Part shown: one piece after another, positions 1 to 8,692 of the stretch
Numbering within the stretch: position 1 is the stretch's first letter
Layout of the letters: each line of letters opens with the position of its first letter
From: Oceanospirillales bacterium
Lineage (GTDB): Bacteria > Pseudomonadota > Gammaproteobacteria > Pseudomonadales > Endozoicomonadaceae
DNA: 64,000 bases
Direction: 5' to 3'
Assembly: GCA_004762125.1 (NCBI GenBank)
Contig: SIHQ01000020.1
Location: forward strand, 26,079-90,078
Notes under the pieces: model-generated
The model's input: the letters and a program-made list of their open reading frames with translations, nothing else
The model's database searches: none
What the model was told of the DNA's origin: nothing
Position numbers and translations under genes: made by a program

Positions 1-1322
1 TCTCTCAGCGGGCTGACCACACGATTCATCGGGCGCCCAGACAACGAATGATCGCCTGTTAAGGTGACATCAAAGCTCTGAGCTGACATCAGACCAGCCA
101 TCAAACGCATGGCCGTACCGGCATTACCCAGATAGAGCGGTCCAACCGGCTGCTTCAAACCGTTCATGCCAACGCCATAAATAGTGACCTTACCTTCGTG
201 CGGGCCTTCGATATTGACCCCCATATCACGAAAAGCCTGCAAGGTGGCCAGAGCATCTTCACCCTCAAGAAAGCCCTCTACTTCTGTCACACCGGCAGCC
301 AGGGCACCCAGCATAATGGAACGATGAGAGACGGACTTGTCACCCGGTACTCTCAACTCGCCAATGACACTACCACCAGGACGACAAACATAGGCCTGAG
401 ACCCATTCTCCAGTTCTTTAGTCATATAAGCTCTTCTCTCAAGCATGCTGGCAAAATGATTACGAGCCGCTCTTGCGCGCTCAAAAGTACCCAGCATGGT
501 TTCACTGTCTTGTTGAATAATGGCCTGACGAAGATTTTCCACTCCCGTAGAAAACTGATCCAGTGCCGTTAAAATCGCATCTTTATTACCTACTGCCACG
601 TCATGCCACATCACAGGATCACTGCCAGCGATTCGGGTAAAATCCCGAAAGCCTCCTGCGGCATAACGAAAGATATCCTGATTTTCAGGATTACCTGCCA
701 GAGTATCTACCAGCGAAAAAGCCAGAAGATGAGGCAAGTGACTGGTTAATGCCAGCACCTCATCGTGACGCTGCACATCCATCGCATTCACTTCAGCACC
801 ACAGGCTTGCCAGAGTTTTCTTACCAGAAATATCACTTCCGGCTCAGTATCCGGCAAAGGCGTAATAATCACCTTATGGCCTCTAAACAACCCTTCTTTT
901 GCCGCAGTTATGCCACTCTTTTCCGAACCGGCAATAGGGTGACCCGGTAGCATATTGGACGGCACTTTCCCAAAAATACGCTCTGCAGCACGAACCAGTG
1001 ACACCTTGCAGCTACCGACGTCTGTAATCACTTTTCCAGTGAGGTCAAAACAGCTCAGCTGCTCCAGAACCTTTTCCATCGCTAGCATGGGTACCGACAG
1101 CATCACTACATCAGCCTCAGCTACCCCTGACTCAAGGCTGTCAACACTCTGATCAATAGTGCCCTGCTCAAGCGCCTCTGCCACAGATTCATTGCTCAGA
1201 TCGCAACCCAAAATCCTGCAATTAATAGAGCTGTTTTTTACAGACAGAGCAAAAGATCCACCAATCAGACCTAGCCCGACGATCAGTATATTCAGCGGTT
1301 CTTGATTACGAGATGTTGTCAC
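1..1322 (-). CDS. tyrA-aroA: Fused prephenate dehydrogenase / EPSP synthase (TyrA-AroA), 3' end cut by window edge
   Basis: Bifunctional enzyme of aromatic amino acid synthesis. The TyrA part oxidatively decarboxylates prephenate towards tyrosine, and the AroA part makes 5-enolpyruvylshikimate-3-phosphate. About 440 codons are visible. Residues about 10-290 form a TyrA domain with a Rossmann motif (IVGLGLIGGS) and a conserved HPIAGSEKSG stretch. From about residue 310 an AroA domain begins (VPGDKSVSHR, then GNAGTAMRLM), still in one frame, as in the Pseudomonas-type fusion. I place the start at a GTG whose last two bases lie in the hisC TGA (GTGA overlap), which implies translational coupling. 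It is the last visible gene of the serC-pheA-hisC-tyrA::aroA row; cmk and rpsA usually follow outside the window. The remaining AroA part lies beyond base 1. Confidence 0.93.
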   Translation of the reverse strand, partial: MTTSRNQEPLNILIVGLGLIGGSFALSVKNSSINCRILGCDLSNESVAEALEQGTIDQSVDSLESGVAEADVVMLSVPMLAMEKVLEQLSCFDLTGKVITDVGSCKVSLVRAAERIFGKVPSNMLPGHPIAGSEKSGITAAKEGLFRGHKVIITPLPDTEPEVIFLVRKLWQACGAEVNAMDVQRHDEVLALTSHLPHLLAFSLVDTLAGNPENQDIFRYAAGGFRDFTRIAGSDPVMWHDVAVGNKDAILTALDQFSTGVENLRQAIIQQDSETMLGTFERARAARNHFASMLERRAYMTKELENGSQAYVCRPGGSVIGELRVPGDKSVSHRSIMLGALAAGVTEVEGFLEGEDALATLQAFRDMGVNIEGPHEGKVTIYGVGMNGLKQPVGPLYLGNAGTAMRLMAGLMSAQSFDVTLTGDHSLSGRPMNRVVSPLR

Positions 1323-2437
1323 TGAGCTGTCCGCCCCTGCACTTCTGCCAAAGCTTCCAAAAACCGCTCATTCTCTTTTTTCAGACCGATAGAAACCCGC
1401 AAATGACTCGGCATCCCATAGTTGGCAACCGGGCGTGCAATAACGCCCTCTTCCAGTAGTTTCTCGTAACAGGTCACTCCATCCACCCCTGTATTGAAGG
1501 TAATAAAGTTGCCTGAAGACGGAATAAAATCGTAACCAAGCCGAGCCAACCCCTGCTCCAGCTGCACTTTACCCTGAGAATTCACATCCCGAGAAGTCTG
1601 CAAATATTCATCATCATTGAGAACAGCAACCGCTGCCGCCTCAGCCAGACTATTAACATTGAATGGTTGGCGTAAACGATTGAGAATACTGGCAACTTCA
1701 GGACTGGAAATTGAATACCCAACCCTCGATCCGGCCAAACCATAAGCCTTTGAGAAAGTACGCGTAACTACTAAATTGGGGTACTCTCTCAACATTTGAA
1801 CACCATTCGGATGATCAACTGATTCCGCGTATTCAAAGTAGGCTTCATCCAGAACCACGATAACGTCTTCCGGCACCTTACCCATAAAAAGCTTTAATTC
1901 ATCAGCGTCAAAAGCAGTCCCTGTGGGATTGTTCGGATTTGCCAGAAACACCATACGAGTGTCTTTGCGAATCGCCTTTGCCATAGCCTCCAAATCATGA
2001 CCATGATTCTTGGCAGGAACGACAATACCCTCTGCTCCGGATGCCTGAATCGCTATAGGGTAAACAACAAAAGCATACTGAGAGAAAACCGCCGAGCAAC
2101 CTTCTTTCAAGAAGCACTCTGCAAGCAGCACCAATACATCATTGGAACCATTACCAAATGTCAGCTGCTCTGGCTTAACCGCCAATTTCTCTGACAAGGT
2201 TTTACGCAGGTTGTAAAGGTTGCCGTCAGGGTATCGCGACAGTTCTGAAAGCTGTTGTTTAATCGCACTTTTAGAAGACTCGGATGGACCCAGAGGATTC
2301 TCATTACTGGCCAATTTGACAATATCATCCACTGCCAGACCTTGCTCTCTAGCCAGTTCATCTACCGGTTTTCCGGGGAGATAAGGGTGAAGTGACTGAA
2401 CACCGGAAACCGCCAGCTTCAAAAAATCACAACCCAT
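1319..2437 (-). CDS. hisC: Histidinol-phosphate aminotransferase
   Basis: PLP-dependent class I/II aminotransferase, 372 residues, a normal HisC length. It transfers an amino group between histidinol phosphate or imidazole-acetol phosphate and glutamate. In this aromatic gene cluster it probably also acts on aromatic keto acids or prephenate, as proposed for the Pseudomonas paralogue. Visible motifs are LASNENPLG near residue 40, NPNNPTGT near residue 165, and the PLP-lysine segment TRTFSKAYGLAG near residue 230. It lies between pheA and tyrA-aroA, and its TGA overlaps the tyrA-aroA GTG. The assigned ATG (MGCDFLK) precedes the usual family start by only a few residues, so a slightly shorter protein is possible. 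Confidence 0.93.
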   Translation of the reverse strand: MGCDFLKLAVSGVQSLHPYLPGKPVDELAREQGLAVDDIVKLASNENPLGPSESSKSAIKQQLSELSRYPDGNLYNLRKTLSEKLAVKPEQLTFGNGSNDVLVLLAECFLKEGCSAVFSQYAFVVYPIAIQASGAEGIVVPAKNHGHDLEAMAKAIRKDTRMVFLANPNNPTGTAFDADELKLFMGKVPEDVIVVLDEAYFEYAESVDHPNGVQMLREYPNLVVTRTFSKAYGLAGSRVGYSISSPEVASILNRLRQPFNVNSLAEAAAVAVLNDDEYLQTSRDVNSQGKVQLEQGLARLGYDFIPSSGNFITFNTGVDGVTCYEKLLEEGVIARPVANYGMPSHLRVSIGLKKENERFLEALAEVQGRTAQ

Positions 2438-2505
2438 AATTCACCTGTTTCGTTATTTTGTACAAAAGTGCCAATATGACAATAGTCGATAAAAATAGCA
2501 GCAGC

Positions 2506-2530
2506 CTGACTCCTCACACAAAGGAGTCAG
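2506..2530 (-). terminator. Hairpin between pheA and hisC
   Basis: Perfect 8-bp inverted repeat (CTGACTCC / GGAGTCAG, 9-nt loop) starting 13 nt past the pheA stop. On the minus strand a TATTTTT stretch follows after a few bases. It could be a weak terminator or attenuator that lowers hisC expression relative to pheA, or a processing hairpin. The U-run is not directly adjacent. Confidence 0.4.
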
Positions 2531-2542
2531 CTGGCATTTTGA

Positions 2543-3628
2543 TTAGAGCACGCCTTTGGGATAGGAACCCAGCACTCTCAATTCACTCACTCTATCACCC
2601 AGCTTTGCCAGAACTTTCTGGATCACCGGTTCATCTACATGCCCTTCAAAGTCGATGAAGAACACATAATTCCAGGTACCTGAACGGGAAGGACGTGTTT
2701 CTACACGAGTCAGATCCACATCATGAACATGGAACACTTCCAGAATAGAGTGCAGCGCACCCGGTTTATTTCTCATACTGACAATGATCGACGTTTTGTC
2801 TGCACCACTGGCAGGCACGTCCTGATTACCAATAATGAGGAAGCGTGTAGAGTTGTCTGGCTGATCTTCAATCTTCTCGGAAACCTTTTCCAGTCCGTAT
2901 AGCTCAGCAGCCATATCACCGGCAATCGCGGCAGAATTCCATTCACCCTTAATTCGCTTCGCGGCTTCCGCATTGGAACTCACTGCAACACGCTCAGCCA
3001 TTGGCCAGTGAGCATCGAGCCACTTACGGCATTGAGCCAGAGACTGAGCATGAGAATAGATACGGGTAATGTTTTCACGGCGGGTATTTTCCGACACCAG
3101 CATATGCTGATGAATACGCAGCACTACTTCACCGCTGATCTTAAGGCCGGAATCCATAAAGCTGTCGAGGGTATGACTGATTACTCCTTCAGTAGAGTTC
3201 TCAACAGGGACGACACCATAGCTGACAGCTCCCGCTGTTACTTCCCGAAAAACTTCATCAATGGCCGACATGGGAACCGTTACCGCTGAGTGACCAAAAT
3301 GCTTCATGGCCGCCTGCTGAGTAAAGGTACCTTCAGGACCTAAAAAAGCCACCTTAACCGGCTCTTCCAGGGCCAGACAAGCTGACATAATTTCACGAAA
3401 CAGCCGAGCCATTTCTTCATCATCCAATGGACCACTGTTTTTTTCCATCACCCTGCGAAGTACCTGAGCCTCACGTTCAGGGCGATAAAATACAGCTGAA
3501 GAGTCTTCGTTCTGTTTAACCTGAGCCACATCCTGGGCGCATTGAGCCCGCTCACTGATCAGATGCAGGATATCGCTATCCAGCTGATCTATCTTGGTAC
3601 GAAGCCCTTTCAACTTGTCATCAGTCAT
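2543..3628 (-). CDS. pheA: Chorismate mutase / prephenate dehydratase (P-protein)
   Basis: Bifunctional enzyme of phenylalanine synthesis: chorismate to prephenate, then to phenylpyruvate. Domains in order are an AroQ-type chorismate mutase (residues 1-90), a prephenate dehydratase (about 95-270, FLGPEGTFTQQAA and later NSTRFLIIG), and a C-terminal ACT domain (about 280-361, with the GALHSIL and ESRP-like ETRPSRSG regulatory segments), where phenylalanine is expected to inhibit. The frame is open for 23 more codons upstream, but I start at ATG 3628 (MTDDKLKGLR). This matches the family N-terminus and has AGAG just upstream. The protein is then 361 residues. It lies between serC and hisC in the aromatic cluster. 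Confidence 0.94.
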   Translation of the reverse strand: MTDDKLKGLRTKIDQLDSDILHLISERAQCAQDVAQVKQNEDSSAVFYRPEREAQVLRRVMEKNSGPLDDEEMARLFREIMSACLALEEPVKVAFLGPEGTFTQQAAMKHFGHSAVTVPMSAIDEVFREVTAGAVSYGVVPVENSTEGVISHTLDSFMDSGLKISGEVVLRIHQHMLVSENTRRENITRIYSHAQSLAQCRKWLDAHWPMAERVAVSSNAEAAKRIKGEWNSAAIAGDMAAELYGLEKVSEKIEDQPDNSTRFLIIGNQDVPASGADKTSIIVSMRNKPGALHSILEVFHVHDVDLTRVETRPSRSGTWNYVFFIDFEGHVDEPVIQKVLAKLGDRVSELRVLGSYPKGVL

Positions 3629-3752
3629 AATTTTCTCTACTAAAACTCGCTGCCACTTATGGCCGAGTGCAGCCCTGTTCAACGGGCTACAAATCATTGC
3701 CTTATCGTGTTGTTTTCAAACTTAAAGCTTGCTGCTTCTATATAAAAGGAGG

Positions 3753-4871
3753 TCAGCCGTACTTTCTTTCAAACTCACTCATGAAGCTGGTCAATGCATC
3801 GACATGGTGCTCTGGCACTGCATTATAGATGCTAGCCCTCATACCTCCGACTGCCTTATGTCCTTGCAGATACAAAAAGCCTTCCTTGTCCGCTTCAGAC
3901 AGAAAAGTCGCATCCAGTTCAGGTTTGGCCAAGGTAAAAGGAATATTCATTCTTGAGCGCCAGCTAACATCCACCGGATTATGGTAGAAATCTGAACCAT
4001 CAATGGCCGAATAAAGCTTCCCGGACTTACGATCATTAATCTTGTCTATGGCTTCCAGGCCACCCTGGGTTTTCAGCCATTTGAACACCAGTCCCGCCAG
4101 ATACCAGCCATAGGTAGGAGGCGTGTTATACATGGAGTTTTTTGAGGCCTGAAGATTATAATCCAGTACTGCCGGACAAGCGGACTGACCAAGATTCAAC
4201 AGATCGTCACGCACAATCACCACCGTCAAACCAGCAGGCCCGATATTTTTCTGGGAACCGGCGTAAATCAGACCAAACTTACTGACATCGATCGGCCTGG
4301 AAAGAATATTGGACGACATGTCCGCTACCAGCGGCACATCACCACTGTCAGGAATAAACGGAAATTCCAAACCACCAATGGTTTCATTCGGTGTGTAATG
4401 CAAATAAGCAGCATCGGAACTCAAACGCCAGTCACTTTGCTTCGGCATAGTATGGAAAGAGGCATTCTTGCCATCTGCAGCCACATTCACATCAAGATAG
4501 CGTTGCGCTTCCTTGATAGCCGACTGAGCCCAGTGACCACTGTTTATATAGTCTGCACCGGACTTTTCACCTTTCAGGTTCATCGGGACAGCAGCAAACT
4601 GCCCTCGGGCACCACCCTGCAGAAACATCACTTTGTAGTTAGCCGGAACCTTCAACAGTTCTCGCAGATCCGCTTCAGCTTCTTCAGCCACTTGCATAAA
4701 TAATTTACCGCGGTGACTGACTTCCATGATGGAAGCACCCTCACCACGAAAATCCAGCATTTCATCTCTGGCCTGTTCAAGAACAGCCTGAGGCAGAGCC
4801 GCTGGACCTGCTGAAAAATTATACTTTCGACCTTCCAGCTGAGCGATGGTTTCTGCAACAACTTGGTTCAT
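3753..4871 (-). CDS. serC: Phosphoserine aminotransferase
   Basis: PLP enzyme converting 3-phosphohydroxypyruvate plus glutamate to phosphoserine (serine synthesis); it also acts in pyridoxal phosphate synthesis. The protein has 372 residues. The family hallmark [11 protein letters not shown] begins at residue 18. Further landmarks are [14 protein letters not shown] and the PLP-lysine region [13 protein letters not shown] strong ribosome site (GGGAGG, 6 nt before ATG) fixes the start, so the 17-residue N-terminal extension before YNFSAGP is probably real. In related bacteria gyrA lies directly upstream; here about 3.8 kb of accessory DNA separates them, so serC needs its own promoter in the 4872-5180 gap. 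Confidence 0.95.
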   Translation of the reverse strand: MNQVVAETIAQLEGRKYNFSAGPAALPQAVLEQARDEMLDFRGEGASIMEVSHRGKLFMQVAEEAEADLRELLKVPANYKVMFLQGGARGQFAAVPMNLKGEKSGADYINSGHWAQSAIKEAQRYLDVNVAADGKNASFHTMPKQSDWRLSSDAAYLHYTPNETIGGLEFPFIPDSGDVPLVADMSSNILSRPIDVSKFGLIYAGSQKNIGPAGLTVVIVRDDLLNLGQSACPAVLDYNLQASKNSMYNTPPTYGWYLAGLVFKWLKTQGGLEAIDKINDRKSGKLYSAIDGSDFYHNPVDVSWRSRMNIPFTLAKPELDATFLSEADKEGFLYLQGHKAVGGMRASIYNAVPEHHVDALTSFMSEFERKYG

Positions 4872-5182
4872 CTATTCCTCCCAATGATTCCAGCCTTTTA
4901 CCCAAACTGTTTTCAAGCAACAGTTCATCTACGGCAAAGCACCAGAACCCTGATAATCATCTTTTGATTACCAGTCAACTTCAAACTCTTGAATCCCTGC
5001 AGTGCTAGCTTTAACAGCATTTTCACCGACATAGACCTGACTATGACAGCGAAGCATACAACGTATCTCCCACAACAACATCACCCTATTTACCTATACC
5101 GAAAAAATTTTCTGGCACTAGGAAAAACACGCTCCACAGGCATTTTTTCGAGGAAATCTCAGGTTCAGTTAAATGACCTCCG

Positions 5183-5197
5183 AAAGCCTGAGGCTTA
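5183..5197. repeat. Short hairpin next to IS200 remnant (candidate right end)
   Basis: AAGCC-TGA-GGCTT stem-loop about 14 nt downstream of the tnpA remnant stop. IS200/IS605 elements carry subterminal hairpins that TnpA recognises, so this may be the old right end. The rest of the 4872-5182 gap holds no gene I can support; it should contain the serC promoter. Confidence 0.35.
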
Positions 5198-5210
5198 TTA
5201 GGTGACGCTC

Positions 5211-5396
5211 TCAAAGGGCTTTAATTGCGCCGCTGGTGCGAAGTTCATCCAAATCTAATTGATCAAAATTTTCATCGTTCTTTTTTTGATTACGTATATA
5301 GGTTTTTACAACGTCTTCATCCAGACCAACTGTACTCACGAAGTAACCACGAGCCCAAAAACTTTCACCACTGAAATGTCGCCGACTGCTCCTCTA
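5211..5396 (-). pseudogene. tnpA: IS200/IS605-family TnpA C-terminal remnant
   Basis: Reading the minus strand from 5393 to the TGA at 5211 gives about 60 residues that match the end of Y1 (IS200-type) transposases: RSSRR, then FWARGYFVSTVGLDE, then a helical tail ending SGAIKAL. The catalytic HUH segment and the N-terminal two thirds are missing. A TAG at 5394-5396 blocks the frame directly upstream, so no functional transposase can be made. The remnant lies between serC and the accessory glycosyltransferase, marking this gyrA-serC gap as an old insertion site. Confidence 0.7.
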
Positions 5397-5693
5397 AATA
5401 TGAACAAACATATTCACAAGACTCATTCGCTCTCTGTTAATGTCTCGTTTTCCGAGCCTGTAACTAGAGTTTTGACTGGTCGGTTCCAGCCGATAGCGAT
5501 CAGTCCGCTCTTGCAAGATTTCCCGCACTTTCTTGTACGGGAGATACCGACTTATCTCAGAATCGTCATTTCTTGCAAGTACGTTTCTCGCAGCGTTCCA
5601 GTCAGTCAGCCTGCACAAAATTCCCGTTATCTTGATTACGCAAAGTATGGCATTATTTTCTTCATCGTTACCTGCACTCAACACAATCTCCAC
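5397..5693 (-). pseudogene. 99-codon open frame upstream of the tnpA remnant, unrecognised
   Basis: This open frame is in the same frame as the tnpA remnant and ends at the TAG just before it. The translation contains TDWNAARNVLARND, which faintly recalls the DxNAARNIL motif near the end of TnpB proteins. The rest (KKVREILQERTDRYRLEP) does not resemble TnpB clearly. It may be decayed IS605-type DNA or chance coding. There is no clear ribosome site and I assign no function. Confidence 0.25.
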
Positions 5694-5736
5694 TGGAAAC
5701 GGTATAGCGCTACTTTTATAAGATGCATACGAACAC

Positions 5737-6855
5737 CTAATTTGAATGTTTAAGACAAAAGGCGACAGTTTCTTTCAAATCATCCAATGACTTGGCGAAC
5801 CCGTTATAACTTGAGTAACGGCATGAGTTAATTACAAATAGGGGCTGTCCTGAAAAGTGAAAATCAGGAGCCTGATCCAGACTCTCATATATACACAGTG
5901 ATTTTTTTGGCTCCTCAAGACCCGGGTGCTGGATGGCGCTATCCCCTTGCCTGGCAACTCCACACAAGCGATGCCGACCCCAGTAACCCGGCTCATGGTG
6001 GAATGTATTCAAATTAAGATCACCATCACGTTGGGGAATGATCTTCAGTACGCCACTTTTCTCATAATCAACCTTACTTAAAAGCAGTTCCAATGCATGT
6101 TGGGTTGGCGGAAAGTCTGATTGAACCTGAAGTTCTTCAGATGCCTCGTAACGAATACTCCACCATTGACTGAAAAGCTTTCGAGCTCGGTTATTTTTTT
6201 TAACCAACATTAACCCACTATTGAATCGGCCAGCGTACAAATCACTGTCATTTAAATCTGTATCACTGGTAATCAAGACCGAAGCACTACCAGAGTATTT
6301 ATGGATGTACTTGTCAAGCATAGAGATCTTGTTCGTATGATCGTTGAGCACCATGTCATCATCAACCCATACCAACCAACTATTTTCGGGAATCGACACA
6401 CTATTCAGTAGTTCCAAGATCAGGTTTATTTTGAGCCACTGCATCTTTAAACTCGGATATAATTGCTTAAATTTGCGGCCTGAATCGTAAATATAAGGAA
6501 TTCCATGATACCGAGTATAAGAGAGATGATTCAGAATGCTTCGGTTAGTGTACTCTCTAACATCACCTCCCGACACCAATACACTGACAGAGGAAACAGA
6601 GGCTTTTCCGTATTCTTTCAACGATCCTCTGACCAGAGCAGGCAATTTTCTGGCTTTCTCGCTAGGATCAACCTGAGCCTCATCCGGCGTCATGAAAAGA
6701 AAACAGATGCGAGAAGACAATAGCACTTCCCACGACCCACCAGTGATCTGACAGGTTGTGCCCAGTTCTACTTTTCTAATATTGATCTTGTTATCCAGCA
6801 CAAATTCTGGAAAAGCCATAAGAAGACTGAATATTATTATTGGAAAAACGTCCAT
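5737..6855 (-). CDS. GT34-like (GMA12/MNN10) glycosyltransferase with N-terminal signal/anchor
   Basis: A 372-residue protein with a GT-A type core. A DxD-like metal/nucleotide-sugar motif sits in WLVWVDDDMVL near residue 165, followed by a FNSGLMLVKKN segment and a downstream QWW. This order is typical of galactosyltransferase GMA12/MNN10 (GT34) relatives, which transfer a hexose from a nucleotide sugar. The N-terminus (MDVFPIIIFSLLMAFP) is hydrophobic and could be a signal peptide or anchor. An exported nucleotide-sugar enzyme would be unusual in bacteria. It starts 26 bp after the stop of the secreted beta-helix gene, probably in one transcript. It is absent from the standard gyrA-serC arrangement, so it is likely acquired. 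Donor and acceptor are unknown. Confidence 0.7.
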   Translation of the reverse strand: MDVFPIIIFSLLMAFPEFVLDNKINIRKVELGTTCQITGGSWEVLLSSRICFLFMTPDEAQVDPSEKARKLPALVRGSLKEYGKASVSSVSVLVSGGDVREYTNRSILNHLSYTRYHGIPYIYDSGRKFKQLYPSLKMQWLKINLILELLNSVSIPENSWLVWVDDDMVLNDHTNKISMLDKYIHKYSGSASVLITSDTDLNDSDLYAGRFNSGLMLVKKNNRARKLFSQWWSIRYEASEELQVQSDFPPTQHALELLLSKVDYEKSGVLKIIPQRDGDLNLNTFHHEPGYWGRHRLCGVARQGDSAIQHPGLEEPKKSLCIYESLDQAPDFHFSGQPLFVINSCRYSSYNGFAKSLDDLKETVAFCLKHSN

Positions 6856-6881
6856 ATAATCTCTAAATGTTTACTTTCTTG

Positions 6882-8294
6882 TTACAAATTACACTGCAAC
6901 CAATTCGCGAGATGAACTTCCATACCGCCTTTGATATATTCTCTACCTTCAAAAGAGGGACAGCTGCTTTTTTTCGCTGGCTCTGGCCACCATCTATTGG
7001 GTTCTGTTGAAGTAATCCGTATATCAGGACTGACATTCAAACGATAATCGAGAACATAGGGTTTAGCCTGAATCAAGAATTGGCTAGCGAACTGATTACC
7101 AGACAAGTTAACTACCAACTTGCCAAACATCTGGGCAATTGAATCATGGGTACGGAACTTATTTCCTCTTAAAACTACATAAGGTGGCTGCAGCGAATCC
7201 TCAGGACCATAAAGCTCTATTGCATTACTGACTTCACTGATTTCAGTAGTGGCAGGGTAGACCAGATTTTGAAAAATTCTCGCTTGAGCATTTTCATCGA
7301 GCCTTATTTCAATGGCCGTTTTAATATTGCCTGCAAAGTAGTTTCCGGAAATAAGAGCCAACATCTGTACATTTTCAGGGCTTATATGACGAAGGTCTAC
7401 CAGCAAACCCTCCTCAGAACGTGCGCTGCCCATACCGACGACCGAATTATCCAAAAACTCAAAACTAACCGGTTTCGATGTTCCATGAGTGCATTGTAAA
7501 TACACCGCTGCTCGGGTATCTAGACGGAACGTATTGGTTTCAAAAACAAGGTCACCTGTGTAACAGCGTACCCGCCATATGGAATCAATCGGATCAGGGT
7601 TATTGTCCAACAGTGGAAAGAAGCTGAAACCACTTACGTAAACATGCCCTGCATCTTCAAAATCACTATCGCCGCCCAGTTCAAACATATAACTGATTTT
7701 GTGTGGCCGCTCTCCTTCGCAGATAGGAATGGTTCCCCCGGGGTAGTCTTCATTTACTCCCAGCATGACAGTATCTTTTGGTAACCTACCTGGAGTTTTA
7801 GAGCGAAGACAGGAGACTGAATCTCTGAACTCTACGAGGTTCACAGTACCAACGGTAGATGCGGAGTCAGCTGGCAAATCAATAGAAATCTCACCCCCTG
7901 CCTTATATATCAATGCTTGCCGACTCGTTCTCGTGACATCTAGAGATATTGGCAGCTCTGCACTATCGTTAAATTCAATCGAGGCTTGTAATTGCCTTGA
8001 TATCAGGTTTCGATGTTTTAGAATCAGCACCGTCTTCTCTGGCAGGGAGTTAACCAAACTACCGATGTCAGGAACTTCATCCAGGCTACGAACAAGGCAC
8101 CGGTGTTGATCGGAGATATGCTTTTTTGAACGGTTGAAAGTATCTGTAACCAGTGCTGATTCAAATTGCAATGCTGAGGCGCAGTCCTCTGTTGAGATCA
8201 TTGCAGGTCTGGCACTGACTAAACCAACAAAACTACAAAACCCAACGAAAGACAACGCCCGAGAAAATCGCCAGAAAAAGTGTGAACTTAACAT
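6882..8294 (-). CDS. Secreted protein, probable parallel beta-helix, unknown function
   Basis: A 470-residue protein. An N-terminal signal peptide (hydrophobic SFVGFCSFVGLVSA, cleavage near residue 29) sends it to the periplasm or outside. From about residue 270 to 420, turns with an Asn-hydrophobic pattern recur (FLDNSVVG, ISGNYFAG, LRGNKFRT, LSGNQFAS), as in right-handed parallel beta-helix (pectate lyase-like) proteins. No catalytic set is recognisable. Six or more cysteines suggest disulfides. The start is fixed by GGGAGG 8 nt before ATG. It is the first gene of a two-gene unit with the downstream glycosyltransferase, so it could be a surface adhesin or a glycan-binding or modifying protein, but that is inference. 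Confidence 0.72.
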   Translation of the reverse strand: MLSSHFFWRFSRALSFVGFCSFVGLVSARPAMISTEDCASALQFESALVTDTFNRSKKHISDQHRCLVRSLDEVPDIGSLVNSLPEKTVLILKHRNLISRQLQASIEFNDSAELPISLDVTRTSRQALIYKAGGEISIDLPADSASTVGTVNLVEFRDSVSCLRSKTPGRLPKDTVMLGVNEDYPGGTIPICEGERPHKISYMFELGGDSDFEDAGHVYVSGFSFFPLLDNNPDPIDSIWRVRCYTGDLVFETNTFRLDTRAAVYLQCTHGTSKPVSFEFLDNSVVGMGSARSEEGLLVDLRHISPENVQMLALISGNYFAGNIKTAIEIRLDENAQARIFQNLVYPATTEISEVSNAIELYGPEDSLQPPYVVLRGNKFRTHDSIAQMFGKLVVNLSGNQFASQFLIQAKPYVLDYRLNVSPDIRITSTEPNRWWPEPAKKSSCPSFEGREYIKGGMEVHLANWLQCNL

Positions 8295-8629
8295 AACTAT
8301 TACCTCCCATGAGTGAGTATAAGCAGTCTAGCCAACAGAGCATAAATCTGCTATTTGAGAAGGGGCTATCTTTTTTGGCTCTTCACTCAATTGATTGGGT
8401 CATTTAATAGCACTACGGCAGTGTCCGTGAGCAATTTTCACAATAATAACCTAAGAAATACCCCCCAAAGAAAACACGAATTCTTATAATAGTTTGTTTT
8501 AACGCAGCCTCATTGACCAGATAAAAAATCATCTCAATAGATTACCTGGAAAATGCCTTCTAATTCATCTTCCAATACAAACGGCTAATACATTCGATTT
8601 CAAAAAACATTACACATTAGTTTGCGCAT
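8295..8629. other. Intergenic, upstream of secreted beta-helix operon
   Basis: AT-rich and without a supported gene. It must carry the promoter of the minus-strand 8294-5737 unit. I see no clear operator or repeat. Confidence 0.5.
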
Positions 8630-8665
8630 AAAAAAATACCCGCATCAAATGATGCAGGTATTTTT
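8630..8665 (-). terminator. Rho-independent terminator of gyrA
   Basis: A long inverted repeat 28 nt after the gyrA stop. On the minus strand, AAAAATACC plus GCATCA pair with TGATGC plus GGTATTTTT, with one mismatch and a 2-nt loop. A T-run follows. It is an A/U-flanked intrinsic terminator and may work in both directions. Confidence 0.85.
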
Positions 8666-8692
8666 GTTCTAATGGCATGCAATCAGAAGATA

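Noticed and set aside
5394..5693. TnpB (RNA-guided nuclease) remnant
   Set aside because: Only the phrase NAARNVLARN is suggestive; no zinc-ribbon cysteines or RuvC motifs. Kept only as an unrecognised frame.
5259..5753. 164-codon plus-strand ORF
   Set aside because: The minus strand here carries the recognisable tnpA end; the plus translation has no family features.
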